Source: Streptomyces halobius (GTDB lineage Bacteria > Actinomycetota > Actinomycetes > Streptomycetales > Streptomycetaceae). From it: a DNA stretch of 64,000 nucleotides. Under the pieces are notes generated by a model. That model worked only from the letters and a program-made list of their open reading frames with translations, made no database searches and had not been told where the DNA came from. Each line of letters starts with the position of its first letter. Position 1 is the stretch's first letter. The stretch is from assembly GCF_023277745.1 (NCBI RefSeq), contig NZ_CP086322.1, positions 5,456,001 through 5,520,000 of the forward strand, in the 5' to 3' direction. This document shows positions 49,985 through 59,087 of this stretch, piece after piece. A program made the position numbers and the translations under genes.

Positions 49985-51298
49985 GTGCTCACCGCGTTCG
50001 CCCGAGCGTTCAAGACGCCCGACCTGCGCAAGAAGCTGCTGTTCACGTTGGGCATCATCGTGCTCTACCGGATCGGGGCACAGATCCCGATCCCTGGGGT
50101 GAACTACGCGAACGTCCAGACCTGCATGAAGGAGTCCGGCGGGTCCACGGGGTTGTTCGCCCTGGTGAACATGTTCAGCGGTGGAGCGCTGCTGCAGATC
50201 ACGATCTTCGCGCTGGGAATCATGCCGTACATCACGGCGAGCATCATCCTCCAGCTGCTGACCGTGGTGATCCCCCGGCTGGAGGCCCTCAAGAAGGAAG
50301 GGCAGTCCGGCCAGGCGAAGATCACCCAGTACACCCGGTATCTGACCGTGGCGCTCGCCGTCCTGCAGGGCACCGGCCTGGTGGCCACCGCCCGCAGCGG
50401 TCAGCTCTTCCAGAACTGCTCGGTCCGCTCCGAGATCGTGCCCAGCGACTCCATCTTCACCACCATCACGATGGTCATCACGATGACCGCCGGCACTGCC
50501 CTGATCATGTGGCTCGGTGAGCTGGTCACCGACCGCGGTATCGGCAACGGCATGTCGATCCTGATGTTCATCTCGATCGCCGCCGGCTTCCCGGGCGCCC
50601 TGTGGCAGATCAAGCTCACCGGCAAGCTGGCCGACGGCTGGATCGAGTTCGGAGCGGTGATCGCGGTGGGGCTGGCGATGGTCGCCCTGGTGGTCTTCGT
50701 CGAACAGGCCCAGCGGCGCATTCCGGTGCAGTACGCGAAGCGGATGATCGGCCGCCGGTCGTACGGCGGTACGTCCACGTACATTCCGCTCAAGGTGAAT
50801 CAGGCAGGTGTGATTCCTGTCATCTTCGCGTCGTCGCTGCTCTACATTCCGGCCCTTATCACACAGTTCAGCGGGTCGAAGGCGGCCTGGGCGACGTGGA
50901 TCGCCACCAACTTCACCACGGGAAAGCACCCGGTTTACATCGTTACGTACTTCCTGCTGATCGTGTTCTTCGCGTTCTTCTACGTCGCCATCAGCTTCAA
51001 CCCCGAAGAAGTTGCCGACAACATGAAGAAGTATGGTGGCTTCATCCCGGGTATCCGGGCTGGTCGCCCGACGGCCGAGTACCTCAGCTACGTGCTCAAC
51101 CGGATCACGTGGCCGGGCTCGCTGTATCTGGGGCTGATCGCGCTCGTACCAACAGTGGCGTTGGTGCTGTTCAACGCGAACCAGAACTTCCCGTTCGGCG
51201 GGACGAGCATCCTGATCATCGTGGGTGTGGGTCTGGAGACCGTGAAGCAGATCGAGAGCCAGCTTCAGCAGCGCAACTACGAAGGGTTCCTCCGCTGA
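49985..51298 (+). CDS. secY: Preprotein translocase subunit SecY
   Basis: Channel-forming subunit of the Sec translocon, 437 residues, ten membrane helices. GTG start follows GCAGGAGG; VLTAFARAFKTPDLRKKLLFTLGII is the typical N-terminus. Cytoplasmic loop PEEVADNMKKYGGFIPGIRAG and the C5 loop that binds SecA and ribosome are present. The stop overlaps adk by 1 nt (TGATG). Confidence 0.97.
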   Translation: MLTAFARAFKTPDLRKKLLFTLGIIVLYRIGAQIPIPGVNYANVQTCMKESGGSTGLFALVNMFSGGALLQITIFALGIMPYITASIILQLLTVVIPRLEALKKEGQSGQAKITQYTRYLTVALAVLQGTGLVATARSGQLFQNCSVRSEIVPSDSIFTTITMVITMTAGTALIMWLGELVTDRGIGNGMSILMFISIAAGFPGALWQIKLTGKLADGWIEFGAVIAVGLAMVALVVFVEQAQRRIPVQYAKRMIGRRSYGGTSTYIPLKVNQAGVIPVIFASSLLYIPALITQFSGSKAAWATWIATNFTTGKHPVYIVTYFLLIVFFAFFYVAISFNPEEVADNMKKYGGFIPGIRAGRPTAEYLSYVLNRITWPGSLYLGLIALVPTVALVLFNANQNFPFGGTSILIIVGVGLETVKQIESQLQQRNYEGFLR

Positions 51299-51951
51299 TG
51301 CGAATCGTCCTCGTCGGACCTCCGGGGGCCGGCAAGGGTACGCAGGCCGCGTACCTTGCCCGGAACCTCCAGATCCCGCACATCTCCACGGGCGACCTCT
51401 TCCGCGCCAACATCAGCCAGGGCACGCCTCTGGGTGTCGAGGCGAAGTCGTACATGGACGCCGGCAATCTGGTGCCCGACTCGGTCACCATCCGGATGGC
51501 CGAGGACCGCATGAACCAGGCCGACGCCGCCGAGGGCTTCCTCCTGGACGGCTTCCCGCGCAACCTCGGCCAGGCCGAGTCGCTGGACGCGTACCTCAAG
51601 GGCAAGGACCTCACGCTGGACGCCGTCCTGGACCTGGAGGTCCCGGAGGACGAGGTCGTCAAGCGGATCGCCGGCCGGCGCATCTGCCGCAAGGACAGCA
51701 GCCACGTCTTCCACACGGAGTACAACAAGCCGAAGACCGAGGGCGTCTGTGACGTCTGCGGCGGCGAGCTGTACCAGCGTGACGACGACCACGAGGAGAC
51801 CGTCCGCAAGCGGCTGGAGGTCTACCACACGGAGACCGAGCCGATCATCGACTACTACAAGGCCCAGGACCTGGTCGTCACGATCTCGGCGATGGGGAAG
51901 GTCGACGAGGTCACCGAGCGCGCGATGGGTGCGCTGCAGCGCGGAGAATAG
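51298..51951 (+). CDS. adk: Adenylate kinase
   Basis: Interconverts ATP+AMP and 2 ADP. The 217-residue long form has the P-loop GPPGAGKGTQ (7-16), DGFPRNLGQA, and an expanded LID. In the LID, the zinc-type pattern reads CRKDSSHVFH...CDVCGGELYQR: the second cysteine position of the classical four-Cys LID is Asp, leaving C, H/D and two C as possible ligands. Overlaps secY, so translation is coupled. Confidence 0.97.
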   Translation: MRIVLVGPPGAGKGTQAAYLARNLQIPHISTGDLFRANISQGTPLGVEAKSYMDAGNLVPDSVTIRMAEDRMNQADAAEGFLLDGFPRNLGQAESLDAYLKGKDLTLDAVLDLEVPEDEVVKRIAGRRICRKDSSHVFHTEYNKPKTEGVCDVCGGELYQRDDDHEETVRKRLEVYHTETEPIIDYYKAQDLVVTISAMGKVDEVTERAMGALQRGE

Positions 51952-52046
51952 ACCAGCAGCTCTGAACGGCCGCGGTGTCCCCCAGGGGCGCCGCGGCCGT
52001 ACTGTTGGTCAGGCAACACGGACAGCGAAGGCGAAAGGCCCTGGGC

Positions 52047-52883
52047 ATGGTGGAGATCAAGACCCCCGATCAGATCGCGAAGATGCGCGAGGCGGGGCTG
52101 GTGGTCGCCGCCATCCACGCGGCGACCCGGGAGGTCGCGGTGCCCGGCGCCTCGACCAAGGACCTGGACGACGCGGCGCGCAAGGTGCTGGCCGAGCACG
52201 GCGCGAAGTCGAACTTCCTCGGCTACGGCGGCTTCCCCGCGACGATCTGCACCTCGGTGAACGACGTCGTGGTGCACGGAATTCCCGACGCGGACACGAT
52301 CCTGCAGGACGGCGACCTGATCTCCGTCGACTGCGGCGCGATCATCGAGGGCTGGCACGGCGACGCGGCGTACACCGCCTTCGTCGGATCCGGTCACTCC
52401 GCGGAGCTGGTCGAGCTCAACCGGGTCACCGAGGCGTCGCTGTGGGCCGGCATCGCGGCCGTCAGCAAGGGCAACCGCCTGGTGGACGTCTCCAAGGCGA
52501 TCGAGGGCTACATCCGGCGCCAGCCCCGGCCATCCTGCGGCAAGTACGGCATCGTCGAGGAGTACGGCGGCCACGGCATCGGCTCGCAGATGCACATGGA
52601 GCCGCATGTGCTGAACTACGTCGAGCGCCGGCGCGGCCGCGGGCCGAAGCTGGTGCCCGGTTTCTGCATCGCGATCGAGCCGATGATCAATCTCGGCACG
52701 CACAAGACCCACGTCCTCGACGACGAGTGGACGGTCAAGACGAACGACGGCAGCCGGTCCTCGCACTGGGAGCACTCGGTCGCGCTGACCGAGGACGGCC
52801 CGCTGGTGCTGACCGCCCCGGACGGGGGCAAGGCCCGGCTGGCGGAGCTGGGCATCGAGGCAGCACCCGACCCGCTCGGGTGA
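52047..52883 (+). CDS. map: Methionine aminopeptidase, type I
   Basis: Removes N-terminal Met from nascent proteins. 278 residues; metal ligands are visible in ISVDCGAIIEGWHGDAAYT (Asp pair), YGGHGIGSQMHMEPHV (His) and IEPM / EHSVALTEDG (Glu residues). ATG 52047 follows GCGAAAGG. 95-nt gap after adk; a 215-nt spacer then leads to infA. Confidence 0.96.
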   Translation: MVEIKTPDQIAKMREAGLVVAAIHAATREVAVPGASTKDLDDAARKVLAEHGAKSNFLGYGGFPATICTSVNDVVVHGIPDADTILQDGDLISVDCGAIIEGWHGDAAYTAFVGSGHSAELVELNRVTEASLWAGIAAVSKGNRLVDVSKAIEGYIRRQPRPSCGKYGIVEEYGGHGIGSQMHMEPHVLNYVERRRGRGPKLVPGFCIAIEPMINLGTHKTHVLDDEWTVKTNDGSRSSHWEHSVALTEDGPLVLTAPDGGKARLAELGIEAAPDPLG

Positions 52884-52980
52884 CGCGGTCCGGCGGATGG
52901 CCCGCCGCAGAGCGAGTGATGTCACGGTGGCGCAGCCGCCCCTGGCGTAAGGATCACCCTGGGTGGGCAATACTCCTGGA

Positions 52981-53010
52981 TTCGTCTTTTCCTGGGCGCT
53001 GGCGTAGACT
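52981..53010 (+). promoter_or_regulatory. Candidate infA promoter
   Basis: TAGACT at 53005-53010 is an excellent streptomycete -10; the best -35 (TTCGTC, 18-bp spacer) is weak. A hairpin CGTCTGC/GCAGACG (53033-53052) lies in the resulting leader, 47 nt before infA. Confidence 0.4.
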
Positions 53011-53098
53011 GACGCGTCGGCTCTCGTGCATCCGTCTGCCCTGAAGCAGACGAATTGATGTGAGAGTTGATCAAGGTAGCCGATTCGAAGGGCGAAGC

Positions 53099-53320
53099 GT
53101 GGCCAAGAAGCAAGGTGCCATCGAAATCGAGGGCACCGTGATCGAGTCCCTCCCGAACGCCATGTTCAAGGTGGAGCTCCAGAACGGTCACAAGGTCCTC
53201 GCGCACATCAGCGGCAAGATGCGGATGCACTACATCCGCATCCTCCCGGATGACCGGGTCGTGGTGGAGCTTTCTCCGTACGACCTGACGCGTGGCCGGA
53301 TCGTCTACCGCTACAAGTAG
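53099..53320 (+). CDS. infA: Translation initiation factor IF-1
   Basis: 73-residue OB-fold factor that blocks the A site during initiation: GTG start, [20 protein letters not shown] and [18 protein letters not shown], complete. Heads the infA-rpmJ-rpsM-rpsK-rpsD-rpoA-rplQ series. Confidence 0.98.
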   Translation: MAKKQGAIEIEGTVIESLPNAMFKVELQNGHKVLAHISGKMRMHYIRILPDDRVVVELSPYDLTRGRIVYRYK

Positions 53321-53379
53321 ATCTTGTCGGAGCCCCCTCCCGTGGGGTGACGGCACTGACCCGGAGAACCTCACATCCC

Positions 53380-53493
53380 ATGAAGGTCAAGCCGAGCGTC
53401 AAGAAGATCTGCGACAAGTGCAAGGTGATCCGCCGCCACGGCCGGGTCATGGTCATCTGCGACAACCTGCGCCACAAGCAGCGCCAGGGCTGA
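53380..53493 (+). CDS. rpmJ: 50S ribosomal protein L36 (zinc-binding form)
   Basis: A 37-residue protein with zinc ribbon C11xxC14, C27 and H32. Starts [16 protein letters not shown], ends HKQRQG; ATG follows CCGGAGAACC. Zinc-free L36 paralogues are known in other loci of actinomycetes. Too short for most gene callers but unambiguous. Confidence 0.97.
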   Translation: MKVKPSVKKICDKCKVIRRHGRVMVICDNLRHKQRQG

Positions 53494-53691
53494 CGCACAC
53501 CGACCAACCTGCATTTCGCAGTTTTTCGCGCGACGCAAGCACAACACGTACATACGCAGTCACCCGACCCCCGCACTCGCGTGGGGACGACACCCCCGGC
53601 TCGGAGGCCGGGGACCCGGCTCGTAATGCCGCGGAGTTTTACGGGAACGGTGCTGCGGAAGACCTCCGAATAGCCATCAGGAGCCACATCA

Positions 53692-54072
53692 ATGGCACGC
53701 CTCGCAGGCGTTGATCTCCCGCGCGAAAAGCGTGTGGAGGTCGCCCTCACCTACGTCTTCGGTATCGGGCGGACGCTGTCGCAGCAGACTCTCGCCGCCA
53801 CCGGCGTGAACCCGAACACGCGTGTTCGCGACCTGGCCGAGGAAGACCTCGTCAAGATCCGCGAGTACGTCGACAACAACCTCCGGACCGAGGGTGACCT
53901 CCGTCGCGAGATCCAGGCCGACATCCGCCGCAAGGTCGAGATCGGCTGCTACCAGGGTCTGCGTCACCGTCGCGGTCTGCCGGTGCACGGTCAGCGCACC
54001 AGCACGAACGCCCGTACCCGCAAGGGTCCGCGTCGCGCGATCGCCGGCAAGAAGAAGCCGGGCAAGAAGTAG
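53692..54072 (+). CDS. rpsM: 30S ribosomal protein S13
   Basis: Head protein contacting P-site tRNA and L5. 126 residues, [21 protein letters not shown] start and Lys-rich C-terminus GKKKPGKK. The 198-nt spacer from rpmJ holds a hairpin around CCCCGGC/GCCGGGG near 53598-53620. Confidence 0.98.
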   Translation: MARLAGVDLPREKRVEVALTYVFGIGRTLSQQTLAATGVNPNTRVRDLAEEDLVKIREYVDNNLRTEGDLRREIQADIRRKVEIGCYQGLRHRRGLPVHGQRTSTNARTRKGPRRAIAGKKKPGKK

Positions 54073-54136
54073 TCCTCAGCAGGACGCTCACCAGCGGTCT
54101 TCGCTGTAGGACCGACCACCTCCACGGGAGAAATTC

Positions 54137-54541
54137 ATGCCTCCGAAGGGCCGTACGGCCGGCGCCAAGAAGGTGCGCCGCAAGGAGAAGAAGAACGTCG
54201 CCCACGGGCACGCTCACATCAAGAGCACGTTCAACAACACGATCGTCTCGATCACCGACCCGACCGGGAACGTGATCTCTTGGGCGTCGGCCGGCCACGT
54301 CGGCTTCAAGGGCTCGCGCAAGTCCACCCCCTTCGCCGCGCAGATGGCCGCCGAGTCGGCCGCCCGCCGCGCGCAGGAGCACGGCATGCGCAAGGTCGAC
54401 GTCTTCGTCAAGGGCCCGGGTTCGGGTCGCGAGACGGCCATCCGCTCGCTCCAGGCCACCGGCCTTGAGGTGGGCTCGATCCAGGACGTCACCCCCACCC
54501 CGCACAACGGATGCCGCCCGCCGAAGCGTCGCCGCGTCTGA
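54137..54541 (+). CDS. rpsK: 30S ribosomal protein S11
   Basis: Platform protein of the 30S subunit. 134 residues, with [21 protein letters not shown] and C-terminal [18 protein letters not shown]. rpsD follows after 29 nt. Confidence 0.98.
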   Translation: MPPKGRTAGAKKVRRKEKKNVAHGHAHIKSTFNNTIVSITDPTGNVISWASAGHVGFKGSRKSTPFAAQMAAESAARRAQEHGMRKVDVFVKGPGSGRETAIRSLQATGLEVGSIQDVTPTPHNGCRPPKRRRV

Positions 54542-54570
54542 CCAGCTGCTGAAGTAGGAGACAACACAAC

Positions 54571-55197
54571 ATGGCGCGTTACACCGGGGCCGACTGCAAG
54601 CGTTGCCGTCGGGAAAAGCAGAAGCTGTTCCTCAAGGGCAGCAAGTGTGAGAGCGCAAAGTGCCCGATCGAGATTCGTCCTTACCCCCCGGGTGAGCACG
54701 GACGCGGGCGCACCAAGGACAGCGAGTACCTGCTCCAGCTTCGTGAGAAGCAGAAGTGCAGCCGTATCTACGGTGTCCTTGAGAAGCAGTTCGTGAACTA
54801 CTACAAGGAAGCGAACCAGAAGACCGGCAAGACCGGTGAGAACCTTCTGCGCATCCTTGAGACCCGTCTCGACAACGTGATCTACCGGGCCGGCTTCGCC
54901 AAGTCCCGCGATCACGCCCGTCAGCTGGTCCGTCACGGACACATCACCGTCAACGGGAAGAAGAACAACATCCCGTCGGCGCGGGTGGCCGTGAACGACA
55001 TCATCGAGGTCCGCGAGGGCTCTCGGAACCTGACACCCTTCCAGGTGGCTCAGGCCGAGGCCGGCGAGAAGACCGCTCCGGCCTGGCTGGAAGCGATCCC
55101 GTCGAACCTCCGGATCCTCGTGCACAGCCTGCCCGAGCGCCAGGTGATCGACACCCAGGTGCAGGAGCAACTGATCGTCGAGCTGTACTCGAAGTAA
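54571..55197 (+). CDS. rpsD: 30S ribosomal protein S4 (zinc-binding form)
   Basis: Primary 16S-binding protein. 208 residues with a zinc motif C9xxC12, C26, C31, the S4 RNA-binding domain (ETRLDNVIYRAGFAKSRDHARQLVRHGHI), and C-terminus ending QVQEQLIVELYSK. The last 51 bp are imperfectly copied at 55290-55340, downstream of the stop. Confidence 0.97.
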   Translation: MARYTGADCKRCRREKQKLFLKGSKCESAKCPIEIRPYPPGEHGRGRTKDSEYLLQLREKQKCSRIYGVLEKQFVNYYKEANQKTGKTGENLLRILETRLDNVIYRAGFAKSRDHARQLVRHGHITVNGKKNNIPSARVAVNDIIEVREGSRNLTPFQVAQAEAGEKTAPAWLEAIPSNLRILVHSLPERQVIDTQVQEQLIVELYSK

Positions 55198-55289
55198 TTC
55201 GGGTCGGCCGACTACTCCGGCGCCTGGTCCGCAGGCCGCGCCCCGTGTGCGGCTTGGGGTCCGGGGAATACTCCCCAGGGTGACGCATC

Positions 55290-55340
55290 ATCGCCACCCA
55301 GGTGCAGGAGCAGCTGATCGTCGAGCTCTGCTCCACGTAA
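55290..55340 (+). pseudogene. Partial duplicate of the rpsD 3' end
   Basis: 51 bp matching the last 51 bp of rpsD (55147-55197) at 45 positions, including the stop codon TAA. Translated in the matching frame it reads IATQVQEQLIVELCST against IDTQVQEQLIVELYSK. It has no start and no upstream homology, so it is a remnant of a duplication or recombination in the 252-nt rpsD-rpoA spacer. Confidence 0.8.
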
Positions 55341-55354
55341 GAGCTTGCGGTCTC

Positions 55355-55386
55355 GGGCGGTACGGATCCGTTGGGCCGTACCGCCC
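55355..55386 (+). terminator. Hairpin between rpsD and rpoA
   Basis: A perfect 11-bp stem GGGCGGTACGG/CCGTACCGCCC with a 10-nt loop, 64 nt before rpoA. No T-tract; attenuation or processing is possible. Confidence 0.5.
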
Positions 55387-55449
55387 GTACCCTTAGTCAG
55401 TACAGCGGGCGTCAAATAGCGGGCGCCCACGACTGAAGGATCAATCATC

Positions 55450-56472
55450 ATGCTGATCGCTCAGCGTCCCTCTCTGACCGAAGAGGTCGTCGACGAATAC
55501 CGCTCCCGGTTCGTGATCGAGCCGCTGGAGCCGGGCTTCGGCTACACCCTCGGCAACTCTCTGCGTCGGACCCTCCTGTCGTCGATCCCCGGTGCGGCTG
55601 TCACCAGCATTCGCATCGACGGCGTTCTGCACGAGTTCACCACCGTGCCGGGCGTCAAGGAGGACGTCACCGACCTCATCCTCAACATCAAGCAGCTGGT
55701 CGTGAGCAGCGAGCACGACGAGCCCGTGGTGATGTACCTGCGCAAGCAGGGTCCGGGCCTGGTGACCGCCGCCGACATCGCGCCGCCGGCCGGTGTCGAG
55801 GTGCACAACCCGGACCTGGTCCTCGCCACGCTGAACGGCAAGGGCAAGCTGGAGATGGAGCTGACCGTCGAGCGCGGTCGCGGCTATGTCTCCGCCGTCC
55901 AGAACAAGCAGGTGGGCCAGGAGATCGGCCGGATCCCGGTCGACTCCATCTACTCCCCGGTGCTCAAGGTCACGTACAAGGTCGAGGCGACCCGTGTCGA
56001 GCAGCGCACCGACTTCGACAAGCTGATCGTCGACGTCGAGACCAAGCAGGCCATGCGTCCGCGTGACGCCATGGCGTCGGCCGGTAAGACCCTGGTCGAG
56101 CTGTTCGGTCTGGCGCGTGAGCTCAACATCGACGCCGAGGGCATCGACATGGGCCCGTCCCCGACGGACGCCGCCCTGGCCGCCGACCTGGCGCTGCCGA
56201 TCGAGGAGCTGGAGCTCACCGTTCGGTCGTACAACTGCCTCAAGCGCGAGGGCATCCACTCGGTGGGCGAGCTGGTGGCCCGCTCCGAGGCGGACCTGCT
56301 CGACATCCGTAACTTCGGTGCGAAGTCGATCGACGAGGTGAAGGCGAAGCTGGCCGGGATGGGGCTCGCTCTGAAGGACTCGCCTCCTGGATTCGACCCG
56401 ACCGCCGCCGCCGACGCCTTCGGCGCCGACGACGACGCGGACGCCGGGTTCGTCGAGACCGAGCAGTACTGA
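55450..56472 (+). CDS. rpoA: RNA polymerase alpha subunit
   Basis: Dimer that nucleates RNA polymerase assembly. 340 residues: N-terminal domain ([22 protein letters not shown]), linker, and C-terminal domain with [16 protein letters not shown] and [14 protein letters not shown] that binds UP elements and activators, then an acidic Ala/Asp tail. ATG after GAAGGATCAATC. Confidence 0.98.
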   Translation: MLIAQRPSLTEEVVDEYRSRFVIEPLEPGFGYTLGNSLRRTLLSSIPGAAVTSIRIDGVLHEFTTVPGVKEDVTDLILNIKQLVVSSEHDEPVVMYLRKQGPGLVTAADIAPPAGVEVHNPDLVLATLNGKGKLEMELTVERGRGYVSAVQNKQVGQEIGRIPVDSIYSPVLKVTYKVEATRVEQRTDFDKLIVDVETKQAMRPRDAMASAGKTLVELFGLARELNIDAEGIDMGPSPTDAALAADLALPIEELELTVRSYNCLKREGIHSVGELVARSEADLLDIRNFGAKSIDEVKAKLAGMGLALKDSPPGFDPTAAADAFGADDDADAGFVETEQY

Positions 56473-56667
56473 GTCGCTGGGGGCCACCCCAGAGGATCGC
56501 AACGGCTGCGGGCCGGCTGTGGTCGGTCGCGCCCACGCGGCGGAGCCGCATGAAGTCCGCAGTCCCGCGCCCCTTTCAGGGCGCTGGTTGTTGCCGGTGA
56601 GCACCCGCTCATCGGGCCCTGACCCCGGTACCTGATACGGCCGGGGCAGATACCAAGGAGAAAGAAA

Positions 56668-57141
56668 ATGCCGAAGCCCTCCAAGGGCGCCCGTCTGGGC
56701 GGCAGCCCCGCGCACGAGCGCGCCATGCTGCGCAACCTGGCGACCAGCCTCTTCGAGCACGGCCGCATCACGACGACCGAGGCCAAGGCCCGCCGTCTGC
56801 GTCCGTACGCGGAGCGTCTGGTGACCAAGGCGAAGAAGGGTGACCTTCACAACCGCCGTCAGGTCATGCAGCTGGTCTCGGACAAGAGCGTCGTGCACAC
56901 GCTCTTCACGGAGATCGCGCCGCGGTTCGCGGAGCGTCCGGGTGGCTACACCCGTATCACCAAGATCGGCAACCGCCGTGGTGACAACGCTCCGATGGCC
57001 GTCATCGAGCTGGTCGAGGGCGAGATCGCCAAGAAGGCGACCGTCGCCGAGGCCGAGGCCGCGACCAAGCGTGCGGTGAAGGAGGCCGATGAGGCCGCCG
57101 GTGCCGAGGCCGCGGCTGACGAGGCCGAGAAGGACGCCTGA
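56668..57141 (+). CDS. rplQ: 50S ribosomal protein L17
   Basis: 157 residues: conserved L17 core ([21 protein letters not shown] to [14 protein letters not shown]) plus an Ala/Glu/Lys C-terminal tail of ~40 residues typical of actinobacteria. AAGGAG RBS. Last gene of the series; a hairpin follows. The 195-nt spacer from rpoA shows no gene. Confidence 0.97.
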   Translation: MPKPSKGARLGGSPAHERAMLRNLATSLFEHGRITTTEAKARRLRPYAERLVTKAKKGDLHNRRQVMQLVSDKSVVHTLFTEIAPRFAERPGGYTRITKIGNRRGDNAPMAVIELVEGEIAKKATVAEAEAATKRAVKEADEAAGAEAAADEAEKDA

Positions 57142-57159
57142 GGCACTGCCTGGCTGTGA

Positions 57160-57190
57160 GCGGGTCCGTCCCTTCGGGGGGCGGGCCCGC
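57160..57190 (+). terminator. Terminator after rplQ
   Basis: A 13-bp stem with two G-T pairs (57160-57172 with 57178-57190) and loop TTCGG, ending the long ribosomal series 34 nt before truA. Confidence 0.65.
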
Positions 57191-57223
57191 TTCGCGTTGT
57201 CGTGGGGCTGAGAGGATGGGGAC

Positions 57224-58075
57224 GTGAGTGACGAGGTGGAGCCCGGGTACGTCCGGGTGCGGCTGAATCTTTCCTATGACGGGAAGGACTTCTCGGGCTG
57301 GGCGAAGCAGTCCGAACGACGCACCGTCCAGGGTGAGTTGGAAGACGCGCTGCGGACGGTGACCCGGTCGGGCGAGACGTATGAGCTCACCGTCGCGGGG
57401 CGGACGGACGCCGGGGTGCATGCCCGGGGGCAGGTCGCCCATGTGGATCTGCCTCGGGAGGTCTGGGGTGAGCACCGCGGGAAGCTGCTCAAGCGGCTTG
57501 CCGGGCGGCTGCCCAAGGACGTGCGGGTGTGGGCCCTCCTGGAGGCGCCGAGCGGCTTCAACGCCCGTTTCTCCGCGGTCTGGCGGCGCTACGCGTACCG
57601 GGTCACCGACAACCCGGGCGGTGTCGATCCGTTGCTGCGCGGCCATGTGCTGTGGCACGACTGGCCGCTCGACGTCGACGCCATGAACGCGGCGGCCCGG
57701 CCGCTGCTCGGGGAGCACGACTTCGCGGCGTACTGCAAGCGGCGGGAGGGCGCGACCACCATCCGTACGCTCCAGGAGCTGAGCCTGGCCCGGGGGGCGG
57801 ACGGGATCATCACGGCGACCGTGCGGGCGGACGCGTTCTGCCACAACATGGTGCGGTCGCTGATCGGCGCCCTGCTGTTCGTCGGCGACGGGCACCGGCC
57901 GCCGGAGTGGCCCGGCAAGGTGCTGGCGGCCGGTGTGCGGGACTCGGCGGTGCATGTGGTGCGGCCGCACGGGCTGACGCTGGAGGAGGTCGGCTACCCG
58001 GCGGACGAGCTGTTGGGGGCGCGGAACAAGGAAGCGCGGAACAAGCGGACTCTGCCGGGTGGCGGCTGCTGCTGA
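57224..58075 (+). CDS. truA: tRNA pseudouridine(38-40) synthase TruA
   Basis: Forms pseudouridine in the anticodon arm. 283 residues; catalytic D62 in [15 protein letters not shown], and [11 protein letters not shown] in the C-terminal half. GTG start. Follows rplQ as in many bacteria but after a terminator-like hairpin. Convergent with the next gene. Confidence 0.95.
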   Translation: MSDEVEPGYVRVRLNLSYDGKDFSGWAKQSERRTVQGELEDALRTVTRSGETYELTVAGRTDAGVHARGQVAHVDLPREVWGEHRGKLLKRLAGRLPKDVRVWALLEAPSGFNARFSAVWRRYAYRVTDNPGGVDPLLRGHVLWHDWPLDVDAMNAAARPLLGEHDFAAYCKRREGATTIRTLQELSLARGADGIITATVRADAFCHNMVRSLIGALLFVGDGHRPPEWPGKVLAAGVRDSAVHVVRPHGLTLEEVGYPADELLGARNKEARNKRTLPGGGCC

Positions 58076-58095
58076 GGCGGCGGGCGCGGCCCGGT

Positions 58096-58118
58096 GGCGC
58101 CGCCGGAGAGGCGGCGCC
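58096..58118. terminator. Bidirectional hairpin between truA and the next gene
   Basis: A perfect 9-bp stem GGCGCCGCC/GGCGGCGCC with a 5-nt loop between convergent stop codons. Confidence 0.5.
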
Positions 58119-58147
58119 CGATCAGTGGCAGGCGCCCGGGACCGCGG

Positions 58148-58984
58148 CTATTGGCTCTGTGCCGCGGCGGCCTTCGCGGCCTGGTCCTTGCCGCGCTGCT
58201 GGATGCGGTGGAAGGCGTAGAAGCCGCCGTCCCGGCCGATCTGGCCCGCCTTGGACTTGGTGCTCTCGACTCGCTTGCCGTCGTCGTTGCCGGCGATGGT
58301 GAAGTAGGCGTAGCGGCCGACCGCGTTGGCGGTCGTCACGCAGCCCGTGCCCACGCAGAAGCTCGCGGGGACACCGCCGCCGGACAGCGGGGCGAGATTG
58401 CCTTTGTACTGGTCACGGACCTTGGCGGCCTGGGCCGGGGAGTCGAAGACGGCGACACCGACGGTGACCGACACACCGCCCTTCGAGTACGTGGCGCGCA
58501 GCAGCTGTGAGCAGCCGTTGTGCGACAGCAGGGAGCCGAGGGCGCCCTGGGCGGCGGCGGTGCAGTCCTTGGTGGTGGCGGTGTTGGTGCGCGAGTAGGT
58601 GCGCGCGCCGTTGGCCATGGTCTTGTCGGGGAAGAGTGTGGCGGGGGTGAGCGGCGCCCTGTCCTTCTCGGGGTCCGAGATGTAGTCCTGCGGGTTCGGC
58701 GGGGGCGGCACCGAGACGTCGGAGAAGGACGGCCTGGGCTCCGGCGCCTGGGTCGCGCCGGACCCGGTGGGCGAGGCGGTGGGGTTGCCGCCGCCGGAGT
58801 CGTTGCTGGTGACCACGGCTGCGGTGACGATGCCCGCCACCGCGACCGCCGCGAGCGCGCTGCCGCCGATCAGCATCCAGCGTTTGCGGCGGGCGGCCGC
58901 CTCGCTTTCTTGCGCGAGCGCGTCCCAGTCCGGCGTCCCAGATCCCCCAGGGCCGTCGAACGGCCCACCGTGCCCAAAGCTCAT
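58148..58984 (-). CDS. Membrane-anchored extracellular hypothetical protein
   Basis: The 278-residue product has a Gly/Pro-rich cytoplasmic N-terminus, one membrane helix (~37-60: WMLIGGSALAAVAVAGIVTAAVV), a Ser/Pro/Thr linker, and an extracellular domain with four cysteines (KDCTAA, HNGCSQLL, FCVGTGCVTT) that could form two disulfides. No family recognised. ATG 58984 follows AGGA on the minus strand. It stands alone between truA and the ABC-F gene. Confidence 0.78.
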   Translation of the reverse strand: MSFGHGGPFDGPGGSGTPDWDALAQESEAAARRKRWMLIGGSALAAVAVAGIVTAAVVTSNDSGGGNPTASPTGSGATQAPEPRPSFSDVSVPPPPNPQDYISDPEKDRAPLTPATLFPDKTMANGARTYSRTNTATTKDCTAAAQGALGSLLSHNGCSQLLRATYSKGGVSVTVGVAVFDSPAQAAKVRDQYKGNLAPLSGGGVPASFCVGTGCVTTANAVGRYAYFTIAGNDDGKRVESTKSKAGQIGRDGGFYAFHRIQQRGKDQAAKAAAAQSQ

Positions 58985-59087
58985 GCCGCGCATCCTAACG
59001 ACCCCTGGGGGAGGGGGATGCGGCCGTCCGGTGGCGGCTTCGTAAACCGGTTGGAGTAATACGCGGCGGTCCGTGACAATCCACCCC

